Shown here: positions 50,671 to 60,318 of the stretch, in pieces | Position numbering within the stretch: position 1 is the first letter of the stretch | How the letters are laid out: each line of letters begins with the position of its first letter | Assembly: GCA_913061465.1 (NCBI GenBank) | Contig: CAJXSU010000001.1 | Span: 62,001 to 126,000, forward strand | Reading direction: 5' to 3' | Length of the DNA: 64,000 nt | Source of the DNA: an uncultured Flavobacterium sp. | GTDB lineage: Bacteria; Bacteroidota; Bacteroidia; Flavobacteriales; Flavobacteriaceae | Position numbers and translations under genes: made by a program | The notes under the pieces: generated by a model | What the model was told of the DNA's origin: nothing | Seen by the model: the letters and a program-made list of their open reading frames with translations, nothing else | Databases searched by the model: none

Positions 50671-51771
50671 TTATTTAAAATTGTTTTGATAATCTGGATT
50701 TTCATTCATAATCTTTTTACTATCGGGATAATTCTCTATGAACCATACCATAAAAGCTGTTACATCAATTTTATCATTTAACAAAGTATCTCTCCTAGAT
50801 TTAAAATCTTTTACTGAATTATTGTTATTAATAATTTCATCTACAGCATTTAGAAGATCTTGAGGCTTTTCCGAGTTGACCCCTATACTCAACTTATACT
50901 TCTTTTCAATTTCTTCTAAAACACTTATTTTTCCAACGAAATCGCTAAAACGGATATTAGGAGTGCCAAGCATTGCAGATTCAACAGCCATACTTTGACT
51001 ATCTCCAATATATAAGTCTGCGAAATATAAATAATGATGGATATCCTGTTTATTTCCTTTAAACTCGTATTCTTTTAACTCTTCTGGCAAATCCCTTTCA
51101 GATGAAATCAATACCATCCCCCTTATAGTAAGCTTATCCACTATTTGTTTTGCCAATGAATTTGTAATTCCTTTAGCATTAATATCATGGTATGCCTGTA
51201 GATTTGCGAATCTCAATATGAAATATCTTTCGCCTACAGGTATGCTTACTTTTCTCCGATCTGCTTTGAATTGATTGGGATGTAAATATGCCAATTTCTG
51301 AAAACCATTATAATTTACCGTCTTTCTATTCCAAATACTATTATTCACTCCTTTTGGAGCCATTATAGTACTAAAAAAAGGATAGCAAGTTAATGCTCCT
51401 ATATACATTGGTAAAGATAAATCTACGTCATCTTCGCCAAAAAATAATGAGGGAACCTTGACAAAAGGCCCAATATGACCAATTTCAGGAGAAGTGCCAA
51501 TCATTAAATCTGGTTTAAATTTTTTTGCAATTTTGAGAAGCTTTTTATCTCTCTGAAATACAGAGTTAACTATAGCAAATAATTTTTTTTTTCGGTAGCC
51601 CTCTGATAATTGGACAAAAGAATAATCTTTGACTAACTCCTTAAGTATATCCTTATCTTTTATTGATATTAATATTCTATGTCCTTTACCTCCCAATATT
51701 TGAATAATATGTTTAAACAAATGAAAATGGGCAGGATGATTTAGTTGAAACAGGAACCCTTTTCTATGCAT
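50671..51771 (-). CDS. DUF354-family protein (GT-B-like)
   Basis: A 366-residue protein that starts FLFQLNHPAHFHLFKHII, typical of DUF354, a family related to UDP-GlcNAc epimerases and MurG-like glycosyltransferases. KPDLMIGTSPEIGHIG and the C-terminal DLYIGDSQSMAVESAMLGTPNIRF region, with an Asp/Glu-rich nucleotide-sugar site, support a GT-B fold. It probably acts on a nucleotide sugar in this pathway; the exact role is unknown. It overlaps the aminotransferase gene by 8 bp. Confidence 0.82.
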   Translation of the reverse strand: MHRKGFLFQLNHPAHFHLFKHIIQILGGKGHRILISIKDKDILKELVKDYSFVQLSEGYRKKKLFAIVNSVFQRDKKLLKIAKKFKPDLMIGTSPEIGHIGPFVKVPSLFFGEDDVDLSLPMYIGALTCYPFFSTIMAPKGVNNSIWNRKTVNYNGFQKLAYLHPNQFKADRRKVSIPVGERYFILRFANLQAYHDINAKGITNSLAKQIVDKLTIRGMVLISSERDLPEELKEYEFKGNKQDIHHYLYFADLYIGDSQSMAVESAMLGTPNIRFSDFVGKISVLEEIEKKYKLSIGVNSEKPQDLLNAVDEIINNNNSVKDFKSRRDTLLNDKIDVTAFMVWFIENYPDSKKIMNENPDYQNNFK

Positions 51772-52888
51772 ATTTATTTACAATTTTAGCCATTTTTCTT
51801 ATAGATTTTTTACTCACCCCTTGGTGAATTGGTAATGTTATAACCTGCTTTACAATTACCTCTGTATTTACGCAATTTCCCGGCTCATAACCAAAATCCA
51901 AAGCCCATGAAAGCGATTTTGAGAAGTGTTTCCCGGGCTCAATATTATTAAGTAAAAGTTCATTAAATAGTTGATCTCTTCTTTTTATAAGAATTGGAAA
52001 AGCATAGAAATTTGGCTCATCATCTATGTTTTTTCTTGCGGCTTTAATATTACAGTTCAATAACGAATATAAATAATTAGCATTTATCTTTTGTTTAGAA
52101 ATCGTTTTCTCAAAATTCAAAGAATTTGCATCAAATACACGCTTCACCCATTTTGCAGATAAACTTTCTTTGAAACTAAATTTATCAACGAAATCTAACT
52201 TCGAGTCTAATTTCTTTCCTAAACTATAAGTGATGGCACCATAAATCGGTGATTTCATTAGTATTGTAAATAGTAACGTTTTAATAAAACTTACAGAAGC
52301 CGGCAAAAAACCATATGAATTCAATTTCTTATACTCTTCTTCAAAAAAAGGGAACATCTCCTTCTTATTTATTATACAGAAACCTCCAGCCCCAATTGAG
52401 GGAAACTTTGCTAACCCAGTAGAAAATATTGCAGCGTCTGCCCAATTTCCTATATTAATATCATTACTTTTAGATAAGAATGAATGAGCAGCATCTTCAA
52501 TAATAATCTTTTTCCCAATAATATTTTTGATTTTATCCATCTGCTCAGGAAAACCAAAAGTATGTGTAATAATTAAGGAGTCTATATCTCCTGCTTTACA
52601 CTTCAAATCTTCCAAATCCATTTGAAAATTGAAATCAACATCAATAAATACAGGCGTATGCCCAGCTTTTACGATTGCTTGAAAAACGGTATGGCAAGTA
52701 TAAACCTGGACCCCTATCTTTAAAGACTCATTAGAAATCGAAGACAAAAGTAATCGTAATCCTGTTCGAGCTGAATTCAAATTAACACCGACGTTCACAA
52801 AATCTATCGATGATGTACTTGATCCAAATTTAAAATATGACCACAAAGGTAATGTGTAGTAAAATCGTGGAGTTAATTTGTAATTCAT
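51764..52888 (-). CDS. DegT/DnrJ/EryC1/StrS-type sugar aminotransferase-like protein
   Basis: A 374-residue PLP-fold protein. The segments VGVNLNSARTGLRLLLSS, VFIDVDFNFQMDLEDL, IITHTFGFPEQMDKI and IIEDAAHSFLSK (the Asp contacts the PLP ring) are those of the DegT family. The PLP lysine is most likely Lys in STGLAKFPSIGAGGF. It lacks the more usual SxxxxK spacing of typical sugar aminotransferases, so activity is probable rather than certain. It neighbours a formyltransferase, consistent with making and then formylating an amino sugar. Confidence 0.82.
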   Translation of the reverse strand: MNYKLTPRFYYTLPLWSYFKFGSSTSSIDFVNVGVNLNSARTGLRLLLSSISNESLKIGVQVYTCHTVFQAIVKAGHTPVFIDVDFNFQMDLEDLKCKAGDIDSLIITHTFGFPEQMDKIKNIIGKKIIIEDAAHSFLSKSNDINIGNWADAAIFSTGLAKFPSIGAGGFCIINKKEMFPFFEEEYKKLNSYGFLPASVSFIKTLLFTILMKSPIYGAITYSLGKKLDSKLDFVDKFSFKESLSAKWVKRVFDANSLNFEKTISKQKINANYLYSLLNCNIKAARKNIDDEPNFYAFPILIKRRDQLFNELLLNNIEPGKHFSKSLSWALDFGYEPGNCVNTEVIVKQVITLPIHQGVSKKSIRKMAKIVNKYA

Positions 52889-53628
52889 TAATAATATCTT
52901 TTTCCTCCTCTAAAAAATAGCCTTATATCAGAGGACGTTGGCCTAGAGTAATAACCACCTTTAACCTCTTTTTGTTTTTTAGGGATAACTTCCTTTTTAT
53001 TAATTCTATTTAGAAGCAATGGCAGATTAATCGTTATTTTATCTGAAATCATTGTCATAACTTCATTTATGCTATTTGATAAAATAGGCAACTTATATTG
53101 TTCATAAATAGCACCAGTATCAATCCCAACATCTACTTTGTGTATCGTAACCCCAATTTCTGTTTCGTTATTTAAAAGTGCCCAAAAAACGGGCTGTACA
53201 CCTTTGTAATAAGGTAAATAACTAGGGTGAATATTTATCATTTCACCTTTTAGCACGTATTTTTTGGGAATTATACGATTAAAATAAACAAGGATTGAAA
53301 TATAATTGGAATCATTAGCTAGGCTTAAACAATGATTAAAAGAATCGCCTGTATAGATAGGAGTTTCTTCTATCAATTTATGATACTCCTTTAAAGCAGT
53401 TTTATTCTTACCACTATTATTATTGAAGTATTTTTGAAAAGAAATCCTCAGTAAATTATCAAATCCATATTTCAATAATCTTTGCACCTTTTTGTATAAG
53501 CCATTATCCCCACCTTGTGGTTTACTAATATATATCCCTTTTATTGTTATATTTCTCTCCTTTATTAGAGAATTCATTATCTCAGTATTCCAACAGTTTA
53601 AACCTGTAGTAAAAATAAATATATTCAT
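52888..53628 (-). CDS. Formyltransferase-family protein
   Basis: A 246-residue protein of the methionyl-tRNA formyltransferase fold. The catalytic Asn-His is in MINIHPSYLPYYKG and the catalytic Asp in VDVGIDTGAIYEQ. It is shorter than tRNA formyltransferases and lacks their C-terminal domain, like sugar N-formyltransferases. Adjacent to a sugar aminotransferase, it probably N-formylates an amino-sugar nucleotide using 10-formyl-THF (inference). It shares one base with each neighbour. Confidence 0.85.
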   Translation of the reverse strand: MNIFIFTTGLNCWNTEIMNSLIKERNITIKGIYISKPQGGDNGLYKKVQRLLKYGFDNLLRISFQKYFNNNSGKNKTALKEYHKLIEETPIYTGDSFNHCLSLANDSNYISILVYFNRIIPKKYVLKGEMINIHPSYLPYYKGVQPVFWALLNNETEIGVTIHKVDVGIDTGAIYEQYKLPILSNSINEVMTMISDKITINLPLLLNRINKKEVIPKKQKEVKGGYYSRPTSSDIRLFFRGGKRYY

Positions 53629-54629
53629 TATTTCATATACTTATATAATTTCAAACCTATCTCACCAATTTTCATAAAAGACTTCTTATGTACTTTCTCA
53701 AATCTCCCAAACTCTTCTAATACTCCACCAAATTTCAATTTATGATCACGCACACCATAAGGAACGTTTGGTTGCCCTGCTCCTCCAAAATCAAAATATT
53801 TAAAACCATTTTGGCTACCCCATTCCATTACTTTCCAAGGTAAAAAATCATTAGGATATTTATTTAGGTGCTTCTCAGAAGCACCGGCATACCAATCATA
53901 AATCATATCGCCAAAACACAAAACCAAACGACATCCAATGATCTCATCATTTGAAATAGCCACAAATGTTTTAAGTATGTTTTGCTCACTTAATTGACGA
54001 TTGCTTTCTGTAAACAAACTTTTATTAGGCATGGGCAATTTCACCCGACTGTAAGTAGAAACTACCAAATCATAGGCCTTAATAAATTCCTTTTCACTTA
54101 AAATTTCTCGAAAATCAACTTCTGCTCGTTCAGCTCTGCGTATATTTTTCCTTCGCCCTTTATGTAAGGCTGCAAATTGCACATCTATAGGATTATCCAA
54201 TTTATGTATAATATCAAGGTGAGCTTCATAAGAGAATCCATTTTTATTAAAGATCTCTTTTTCACGTTGTGAATATACACTTAGATTCCTAAACTGAGAA
54301 TATATTGCTTTGTTATATATAAATTTACTATATGTCTTTAATAATTCATCTAAAATAGATAATTCATTATTTGGATAGATTGGCTTTCCTCTAATTATAG
54401 AACGGGAAGAAAAACGACCTAAAAAACCACTGTGTTCCTTTTGTATAACAGCTAATAGACTAGCTATTATTTCTCCTTTATCATTTTCAATTATGGTAAA
54501 GAAAGGTTTGTAATTTTTTGTTTTCTTCCAGACTTGAAACATTTCTATTGATTGAAATATAGAACAATTATCAATGTGCAATAAATCCCTATTTAACTTT
54601 AGTTTATTTGTTATTATTTTACAAACCAT
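53628..54629 (-). CDS. FemAB/GNAT-like acyl- or aminoacyltransferase
   Basis: A 333-residue protein of the tandem-GNAT (FemAB/BioF2-like) type. Recognisable parts are HKGRRKNIRRAERAEVDF (~155-172), LPMPNKSLF, FVAISNDEIIGCRLVLCFGDMIYDWYAGASE given as strand order, and KYFDFGGAGQPN and HKLKFGG. Relatives attach amino acids to peptidoglycan or acyl groups to sugars. In this locus it may decorate a polysaccharide amino sugar. The substrate is unknown. Confidence 0.78.
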   Translation of the reverse strand: MVCKIITNKLKLNRDLLHIDNCSIFQSIEMFQVWKKTKNYKPFFTIIENDKGEIIASLLAVIQKEHSGFLGRFSSRSIIRGKPIYPNNELSILDELLKTYSKFIYNKAIYSQFRNLSVYSQREKEIFNKNGFSYEAHLDIIHKLDNPIDVQFAALHKGRRKNIRRAERAEVDFREILSEKEFIKAYDLVVSTYSRVKLPMPNKSLFTESNRQLSEQNILKTFVAISNDEIIGCRLVLCFGDMIYDWYAGASEKHLNKYPNDFLPWKVMEWGSQNGFKYFDFGGAGQPNVPYGVRDHKLKFGGVLEEFGRFEKVHKKSFMKIGEIGLKLYKYMK

Positions 54630-54638
54630 ATGGAATTT

Positions 54639-55559
54639 TTATTTATTTATCACATTATCATATATATCAATAATGCGGCATGCAATTTTATTTGCATTAA
54701 GGTATTCAATATCTTTACGACCAGTTGTATCATTAGATGTCAGTGCTAAACTTAATTTTTCTGCTAATTCATATTTATCAAAAGAGGTCACATAACACCC
54801 TTTTGTTCTAGATACTACTTCTGAAATATCACCTACATTAGTCGCAACAATTGGTCTATTACAAGCCATAGCTTCTTTAATCACATTAGGACTTCCTTCC
54901 CATAAGCTAGTTAATAAAACTACATCTGCCGCATTATAATATAAAGGCATATCTGTATTTGGTACACCTTTTAAAAAATGAACTACTATATTAGTTTCAT
55001 CAATTATCGATATCGCTTCCTTAGCTAATTTATAATTCTTTTCTAATCTTTCTGGATTAGCTGCAAATAAGATATTTATTTTAGTATTATTCCAGCCTAA
55101 CTGTTCTTGACAATCTTTTTTATCTAATGGTTTAAAACGATTAAAATTAACTCCATTGGGAAGCACTTTAACTTTTTGAAGGCCAAGGGATTCTTTCATG
55201 TCCTGAGATTTTAAAATAGTTGCACTCCAAACAAGCTTCACAAATAATTTAATCCAAATTTTGAAAAATGACTTTGCTTTAACATCACTTCCCATTAAAG
55301 AAATAACTAAAGGTTTTGCTCCAGACAATGTTGCAACAAAGGCAGAGAGAGAATAATGTGCATGAACCACATCGTAAGTTTTCGCCTTTAACTTCTTCCT
55401 TAGTGGCATTACATTACTTAAATACCCTTTTAAACCTTTACCCTTTATCTTGTAATATTCAATTATTACTCCTTGCTCCTTTAATGACTCTCCTTGATTA
55501 TAAGTTATGGGTGAAATTCCAATCTTAGAGTTTCCTGATGAAATAAATAAGACTTTCAT
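54639..55559 (-). CDS. Glycosyltransferase family 4
   Basis: A 306-residue GT-B glycosyltransferase. The N-terminal region contains DVVHAHYSLSAFVATLSGAKPLVISLMGSDV (acceptor side), and the donor side has KVLPNGVNFNRFKPLD, NILFAANPERLEKN and DVVLLTSLWEGSPNVIKEAMACNRPIVATNVGDI with the E(x7)E-type motif, cited by its order. It adds a sugar to the lipid-linked repeat unit on the cytoplasmic face. Confidence 0.92.
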   Translation of the reverse strand: MKVLFISSGNSKIGISPITYNQGESLKEQGVIIEYYKIKGKGLKGYLSNVMPLRKKLKAKTYDVVHAHYSLSAFVATLSGAKPLVISLMGSDVKAKSFFKIWIKLFVKLVWSATILKSQDMKESLGLQKVKVLPNGVNFNRFKPLDKKDCQEQLGWNNTKINILFAANPERLEKNYKLAKEAISIIDETNIVVHFLKGVPNTDMPLYYNAADVVLLTSLWEGSPNVIKEAMACNRPIVATNVGDISEVVSRTKGCYVTSFDKYELAEKLSLALTSNDTTGRKDIEYLNANKIACRIIDIYDNVINK

Positions 55560-56921
55560 TTACAACAAATTGCTTATAATATAACTATACTTTCCACTTT
55601 TTGATATAGGTAATGTCTTCATTTCTATTATTATTACCTTATTCAAAAATCTTAAAAAAGCTTTTTGTATTTTTTCTTTTATCTCATGATTAACCCTCCC
55701 TGTAGACTCAATTCTAAACTCTATTTCACCCGCTGTGTCTTGATAAATCTGAAATCTTTGAAATTCACTCGTAAAGACATTTAATTCATATAATATATCT
55801 GTAAAAAATACTCCATGAACTTTATTACCATTTTTTAGCACTACCGTATCTATTGAACGACCCTCAATAGATTTCATAAGTGGTTGATTAATACCACATC
55901 TACATTTTTTGTCAGATAAAGTAGCCATATCTCCATTTTCAAACCTAATAAAAGGCATAACTAAATTATCTAAATCTGTAGCAACAACCCGTCCATAACT
56001 ATTGTAAATCGGCAAATCACTATTATCTAAGATTTCACAAATTACGTGCTCTTGATTTACGTGAAGACCATTATGTACAGAACACTCATAGGAAATAGCT
56101 GAAACTTCTCCACAGCCATATTGATCAAATACTGGAACACCAAATATTTTCTTTATATATTCCCGATTATGAGGCAACAGTGATTCAGTGGTAGTTGAAA
56201 TAGCCTTTATTGAATTAAAATGATAATTCTTTTGTTCAACAAATTGAGCAAATTGAATTATCGCAGACAAATATCCTTTTAACAATACAGGCTTTGATTT
56301 TTTTATTCTATTTACGTACATTAACATATTTTCGTCTCTCATTTCAAAAGTATTCAACACAATCTCATTTTGAATAATTTGTTGAAATTTCGAAATCATT
56401 TGTCTCTTCAAAGAAGTTGACAAAACAGTTCTTGCTCCCCATAATGATGCAACAGTGTCAAAATAGTTTATACCCATCCATTCATACCATCGATAATATG
56501 ATGCCCAAGTAAAAGTTCTATTATAGGAATCTTTATAAACTCTTACAGGAACCCCAGTAGTACCACCAGTTTTTCCTATTTTAACTTTAAAATCACTAAA
56601 CTTACGTGAAACCATGTTGTTACCCTGCTCACGGAGAATCTCTTTAGTTAAAATTGGTATCTTATTTATATCGGAATGCGTTTTAATATCAGAAGAAGAC
56701 AACCTTATTTTGTTAAACAACTCCTCATAATAAGGAACATTGTTTTTTGAATAATCAATTAATTTTTTAAGCTTTTTTAGTTGATATTCATTAATTCTAT
56801 CTTCATCCCAATACTGGCTTTCTTCTAAAAAAGTAAGTGTTTTTAGTATGTTTGTCCCTTTTATTTTATCCTGTAGTGGGAAGCCTAAATACTTAGCTAT
56901 TTTTTTTCTTATTTCGGACAT
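55560..56921 (-). CDS. CapK/PaaK-like adenylate-forming ligase
   Basis: A 453-residue protein related to phenylacetate-CoA ligase and to CapK proteins in polysaccharide loci. The AMP-binding loop is KIGKTGGTTGVPVRVYKD; VFDQYGCGEVSAISYEC and FENGDMATLSDKKCRCG follow, and the C-terminal small domain ends LPISKSGKYSYI with the catalytic Lys. It probably activates an acyl or amino acid group for transfer to a sugar, perhaps with the nearby FemAB-like protein. One base separates it from the next GT4 gene. Confidence 0.85.
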   Translation of the reverse strand: MSEIRKKIAKYLGFPLQDKIKGTNILKTLTFLEESQYWDEDRINEYQLKKLKKLIDYSKNNVPYYEELFNKIRLSSSDIKTHSDINKIPILTKEILREQGNNMVSRKFSDFKVKIGKTGGTTGVPVRVYKDSYNRTFTWASYYRWYEWMGINYFDTVASLWGARTVLSTSLKRQMISKFQQIIQNEIVLNTFEMRDENMLMYVNRIKKSKPVLLKGYLSAIIQFAQFVEQKNYHFNSIKAISTTTESLLPHNREYIKKIFGVPVFDQYGCGEVSAISYECSVHNGLHVNQEHVICEILDNSDLPIYNSYGRVVATDLDNLVMPFIRFENGDMATLSDKKCRCGINQPLMKSIEGRSIDTVVLKNGNKVHGVFFTDILYELNVFTSEFQRFQIYQDTAGEIEFRIESTGRVNHEIKEKIQKAFLRFLNKVIIIEMKTLPISKSGKYSYIISNLL

Positions 56922-56922
56922 T

Positions 56923-58068
56923 TTATTTGTAAGAATTTCTTTGTAAGAGTTTTTTGTTCAAATTACCGTTTACATCTTTAAACATCTGAATATACTTATT
57001 AATGACATATTGCATATCAAATTCTGCTTTCTTAAATTCATCGATATTTCTCAACATCTTCTCTTTCTCTATATCACCCAACAAAAGGGCTTTTTCCATA
57101 ACACCAACCAAACTATTTTCATCTTCATTTTCAAATATAAAACCTGTTTTATTGTGCTCAACATACTCTACAAAACCTTCTTCACTAGAAACTATAGGAA
57201 TTATATCATAATTATAAGCTCTTAATAAAGGTCCACTTTGAGTTACCTCACGATAAGGAGCTATAAAATAATCAGCTTCTGCAAATAAATCTGGTAATTC
57301 TTCTTTAGTAATAAAACGGATTTTTAAATCAAAAACACTTTGTTCATCAATTAATGGTTGATATTCTTCTTTCCACACCTTAGTATTTCCAGCAATAGTC
57401 ACCTTGAAACCTTGGTGTTTATTGGCTAAAATATTTGCTGCTTTGATAAGAATATCTACCCCTTTATAATAGAAAACGCGGCCAAAAAATAAGAAATTCA
57501 CCTTATCATTAGGCTCTCTTTTTTGATGTTGATGTAAATCTTTATCCACTAGAAATAAACGAATAGCAAAGCTTTTCTTTTTAGGGTACTCCTTTTTAAA
57601 TAGTTTATTTTGAGTATGGGAAAAGAATTGAAAGTACTTAAAAAAACTAACCTGAACATAACGGTAGAACTTTTCACTAAATTTAAAAGTCCCTGCCGAA
57701 CGTTGATGTAATTTAAAATCCATAATGGCTATAATCACTTTCTTATTTCCTAAAAGCAACCGACTTAACAAAGCAAAATATGGACTCCCAAAAGTCTCTA
57801 TATAAATAACATCAGCTTTGAATTTTTTAATTTTACTAATTAATTTTATATCCTTTTTAAATCTATAAAAACTACGTGCCCGATGATTCCTAGAATCATC
57901 AATTATATGATTAATTTTATGCTGTTCGCAAAAATCTGATACCTCTGTTATTGAATAATTTCCATTAGGTTTATATGGCATTACAAAAAATAAATTTACA
58001 TGCTGATTCAACTCTTCTAGAATTTCCTTTTCCCTAACCCAAGAAGTTGACATAAAACAAACTTTCAT
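56923..58068 (-). CDS. Glycosyltransferase family 4
   Basis: A 381-residue GT-B enzyme. The donor-site half has NFLFFGRVFYYKGVDILIKAANIL, FKVTIAGNTKVWKEEYQP and a segment FAEADYFIAPYREVTQSGPLLRAYNYDIIPIVSSEEGF, given by order, with the usual glycosyltransferase group 1 pattern. The retained acidic motif is weaker than in the GT4 at 54639. It adds one residue of the repeat unit; donor and acceptor are unknown. Confidence 0.9.
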   Translation of the reverse strand: MKVCFMSTSWVREKEILEELNQHVNLFFVMPYKPNGNYSITEVSDFCEQHKINHIIDDSRNHRARSFYRFKKDIKLISKIKKFKADVIYIETFGSPYFALLSRLLLGNKKVIIAIMDFKLHQRSAGTFKFSEKFYRYVQVSFFKYFQFFSHTQNKLFKKEYPKKKSFAIRLFLVDKDLHQHQKREPNDKVNFLFFGRVFYYKGVDILIKAANILANKHQGFKVTIAGNTKVWKEEYQPLIDEQSVFDLKIRFITKEELPDLFAEADYFIAPYREVTQSGPLLRAYNYDIIPIVSSEEGFVEYVEHNKTGFIFENEDENSLVGVMEKALLLGDIEKEKMLRNIDEFKKAEFDMQYVINKYIQMFKDVNGNLNKKLLQRNSYK

Positions 58069-58069
58069 A

Positions 58070-59371
58070 CTACCAATTTAATCCATTATAATTGTTATGA
58101 TACTCCAACTCCTTAATTCTTGAAAAATCAATTATAATTTTATTTGAAGGAATTTGAATATTTTTAATTTCTTCGGTGCTGTTTGGAATAACAATCACTT
58201 CACTTTGTTCAATTAATTCATTCATTGTGTCAACTAAAAGATTAGAAATATGTGGTAGTTTTTCCTCTATAAAGCTTTTATTTGCGCCAACTAATTTAGA
58301 AAGACTCACATTTTTATCATATACACTAACATCCTTTCCTTTTCCTAATAAACGTTCAATCAACTCTACTGAAGGACTATAGCGCAAATCATCTGTACCT
58401 GCTTTAAAACTTATGGATAAAAACCCTATTTTGTGCTTTCCTGTTTCTATAATTTTATTTAAAGCCATATTTTTCTGAACATTATTACTTTTTTCAATAG
58501 ACTGTATAACAGGAGAAACTAAATAATGGTCATGTGCTAACGTTTGTAAGGCTTTTAAATCTTTTGGTAAACAAGACCCACCATAAGCAAAACCAGGCCT
58601 GAAGTAATAGGTGGAAATATTTAATTGCTTATCCATACCAAAAACACGCATCACTTCATGAGAGTCTATATTTAATTTCTGGCAAATATTACCCACTTCA
58701 TTCGCAAAAGTGATTTTTAATGCATGGAAGGAATTATTTATATATTTTATTATCTCTGCAACTTTAATATCTACTTTTTCTATTGGTCCACTGACCTTTG
58801 AATAGATCTCTGCAATTACAGATAAAGCACGGTCATTATCTCCACCCAAAACAGTAACAGGAGGATTATAGTAATCTGCCACAGCTGTTCCTTCTCTTAA
58901 AAACTCTGGATTAGAAATAACTGAAAACCCTACATTTCTTTTTTTCAACGAATATTCTTCTATAATTTCACCTACTTTTTTATTCGTACCTGGCATAACA
59001 GTAGAACGAATTACTGCAATATGAAAGCCTTCTTTATTCTTAATTGACTGACCTATTTGTTTTGCTGTATCATAGATGAAGTCTAAGTTAAGATGTCCAG
59101 AATCTGTGGAGGGAGTCCCTACACAAATAATACTCACATCAGAATTTTCTACGGCACTTTTATAATTTTTGGTGGCACTAATATTGCCTTTTTTATTTTG
59201 CTCAGCTATGATAGAATCAATATCTTTTTCAATGATGGTTGGTTTCCCTTGATTTATTAAATCGATTTTAGCGTCCATTATGTCAACGCCAATAACATTA
59301 TGTCCATTTTGTGCCAAACAGCCAAGACTTACGCAACCAACATAGCCTAATCCAAATATGCTAATATTCAT
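58070..59371 (-). CDS. Nucleotide-sugar 6-dehydrogenase, GDP-mannose dehydrogenase (AlgD)-like
   Basis: A 433-residue NAD-dependent enzyme that oxidises C6 of a nucleotide sugar to a uronic acid. It starts MNISIFGLGYVGCVSLGCL, then VSIICVGTPSTDSGHLNLDF, IRSTVMPGT, ISNPEFLREGTAV and the catalytic-Cys motif FAYGGSCLPKDLKAL, followed by GFLSISFKAGTDDLRYSP. The wording of these motifs is closer to recalled AlgD (GDP-mannose) than to UDP-glucose or UDP-ManNAc dehydrogenases. GDP-mannuronate or a related uronate is therefore the likely product. Confidence 0.88.
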   Translation of the reverse strand: MNISIFGLGYVGCVSLGCLAQNGHNVIGVDIMDAKIDLINQGKPTIIEKDIDSIIAEQNKKGNISATKNYKSAVENSDVSIICVGTPSTDSGHLNLDFIYDTAKQIGQSIKNKEGFHIAVIRSTVMPGTNKKVGEIIEEYSLKKRNVGFSVISNPEFLREGTAVADYYNPPVTVLGGDNDRALSVIAEIYSKVSGPIEKVDIKVAEIIKYINNSFHALKITFANEVGNICQKLNIDSHEVMRVFGMDKQLNISTYYFRPGFAYGGSCLPKDLKALQTLAHDHYLVSPVIQSIEKSNNVQKNMALNKIIETGKHKIGFLSISFKAGTDDLRYSPSVELIERLLGKGKDVSVYDKNVSLSKLVGANKSFIEEKLPHISNLLVDTMNELIEQSEVIVIPNSTEEIKNIQIPSNKIIIDFSRIKELEYHNNYNGLNW

Positions 59372-59379
59372 AAAAATTT

Positions 59380-60318
59380 TTATTTTAATATTTGAGTAAT
59401 TGTTATTCGTTTATTTTTAACACCCCATTTCAATGCAGATAAAAAACCAGACCATGATTTAATTACGTATACGAATTTAAAGCGCATTATATTCTTTATG
59501 GTTTGTACAATAAGGTTTTTTCGTTTCATCTTGAAATAATACTTATAATTATTATAATTACGATGCATCATATGCACTATCAATGGGTTTCGAAAATCAT
59601 AATAAGACTTGAATGCTGATTTTTTCCCAATAGACATACTTTCTTTATGCCAAAGTTTAGCTTTGGGAGAGAAATATATTTTAAACCCAGCCTTTTTAGC
59701 TCGTAGTTGCCATTCAAAATCCTCACCTTGAAAAGCAAATTCCGTATTGTAACCATGTGTAGTTTTATAAAGTTCACGACTCACTAGCCAAAAGACATCA
59801 TCACACCATGGAATTTCAACTTCATCATCAAATTGACCATTATCAATTTCTTTAAACCCTCTATCTAAACCACGCAAATTTCTTTCATCAAATTTTCTGC
59901 CACATGTCTGAAAAGTATTAGGCTCTTCATAGTAATATACCTTACCTACAACAAAACCCACTTTTGTATTATTAAGGGCTGTAGCCACTGTAGAAGAGAT
60001 CAACTTATCGTCAACCTTCACATCATTATTGGTAATTAAAACATAATCTGATTTTTTTTCTGTAAAAGCATATTTTAATCCAAAATTAAATCCTCCTGAA
60101 TATTTTAAATTCACCTCACTACGTAATAATTTAACACTTGGCCACTTATTTGCAACGTACTCTTTAGTCCCATCTGAAGAACCATTATCAATAACAACGA
60201 CTTCAAAATTAACATAATCATTTGCTAAATAACTTGAAATAGAATCATCCAACAATTTTTTACCATTATAGGATAGGATAAGTACAGTAACAAATGGACT
60301 ACTTGACATTTTCTTCAT
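59380..60318 (-). CDS. Glycosyltransferase family 2
   Basis: A 312-residue GT-A enzyme, rhamnosyltransferase-like. It opens FVTVLILSYNGKKLLDDSI and FEVVVIDNGSSDGTKEYV, with the DxD-type metal site in YVLITNNDVKV and a later acceptor-site EFAFQGEDFEWQLRAKKAG. The C-terminal ~60 residues are basic and may associate with the membrane. Its first 20 bases overlap the polymerase gene, indicating translational coupling. Confidence 0.92.
   Translation of the reverse strand: MKKMSSSPFVTVLILSYNGKKLLDDSISSYLANDYVNFEVVVIDNGSSDGTKEYVANKWPSVKLLRSEVNLKYSGGFNFGLKYAFTEKKSDYVLITNNDVKVDDKLISSTVATALNNTKVGFVVGKVYYYEEPNTFQTCGRKFDERNLRGLDRGFKEIDNGQFDDEVEIPWCDDVFWLVSRELYKTTHGYNTEFAFQGEDFEWQLRAKKAGFKIYFSPKAKLWHKESMSIGKKSAFKSYYDFRNPLIVHMMHRNYNNYKYYFKMKRKNLIVQTIKNIMRFKFVYVIKSWSGFLSALKWGVKNKRITITQILK

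Noticed and set aside
57002..57225. Two overlapping plus-strand frames within the GT4 gene at 56923
   Set aside because: They are shadows of a well-supported minus-strand glycosyltransferase.
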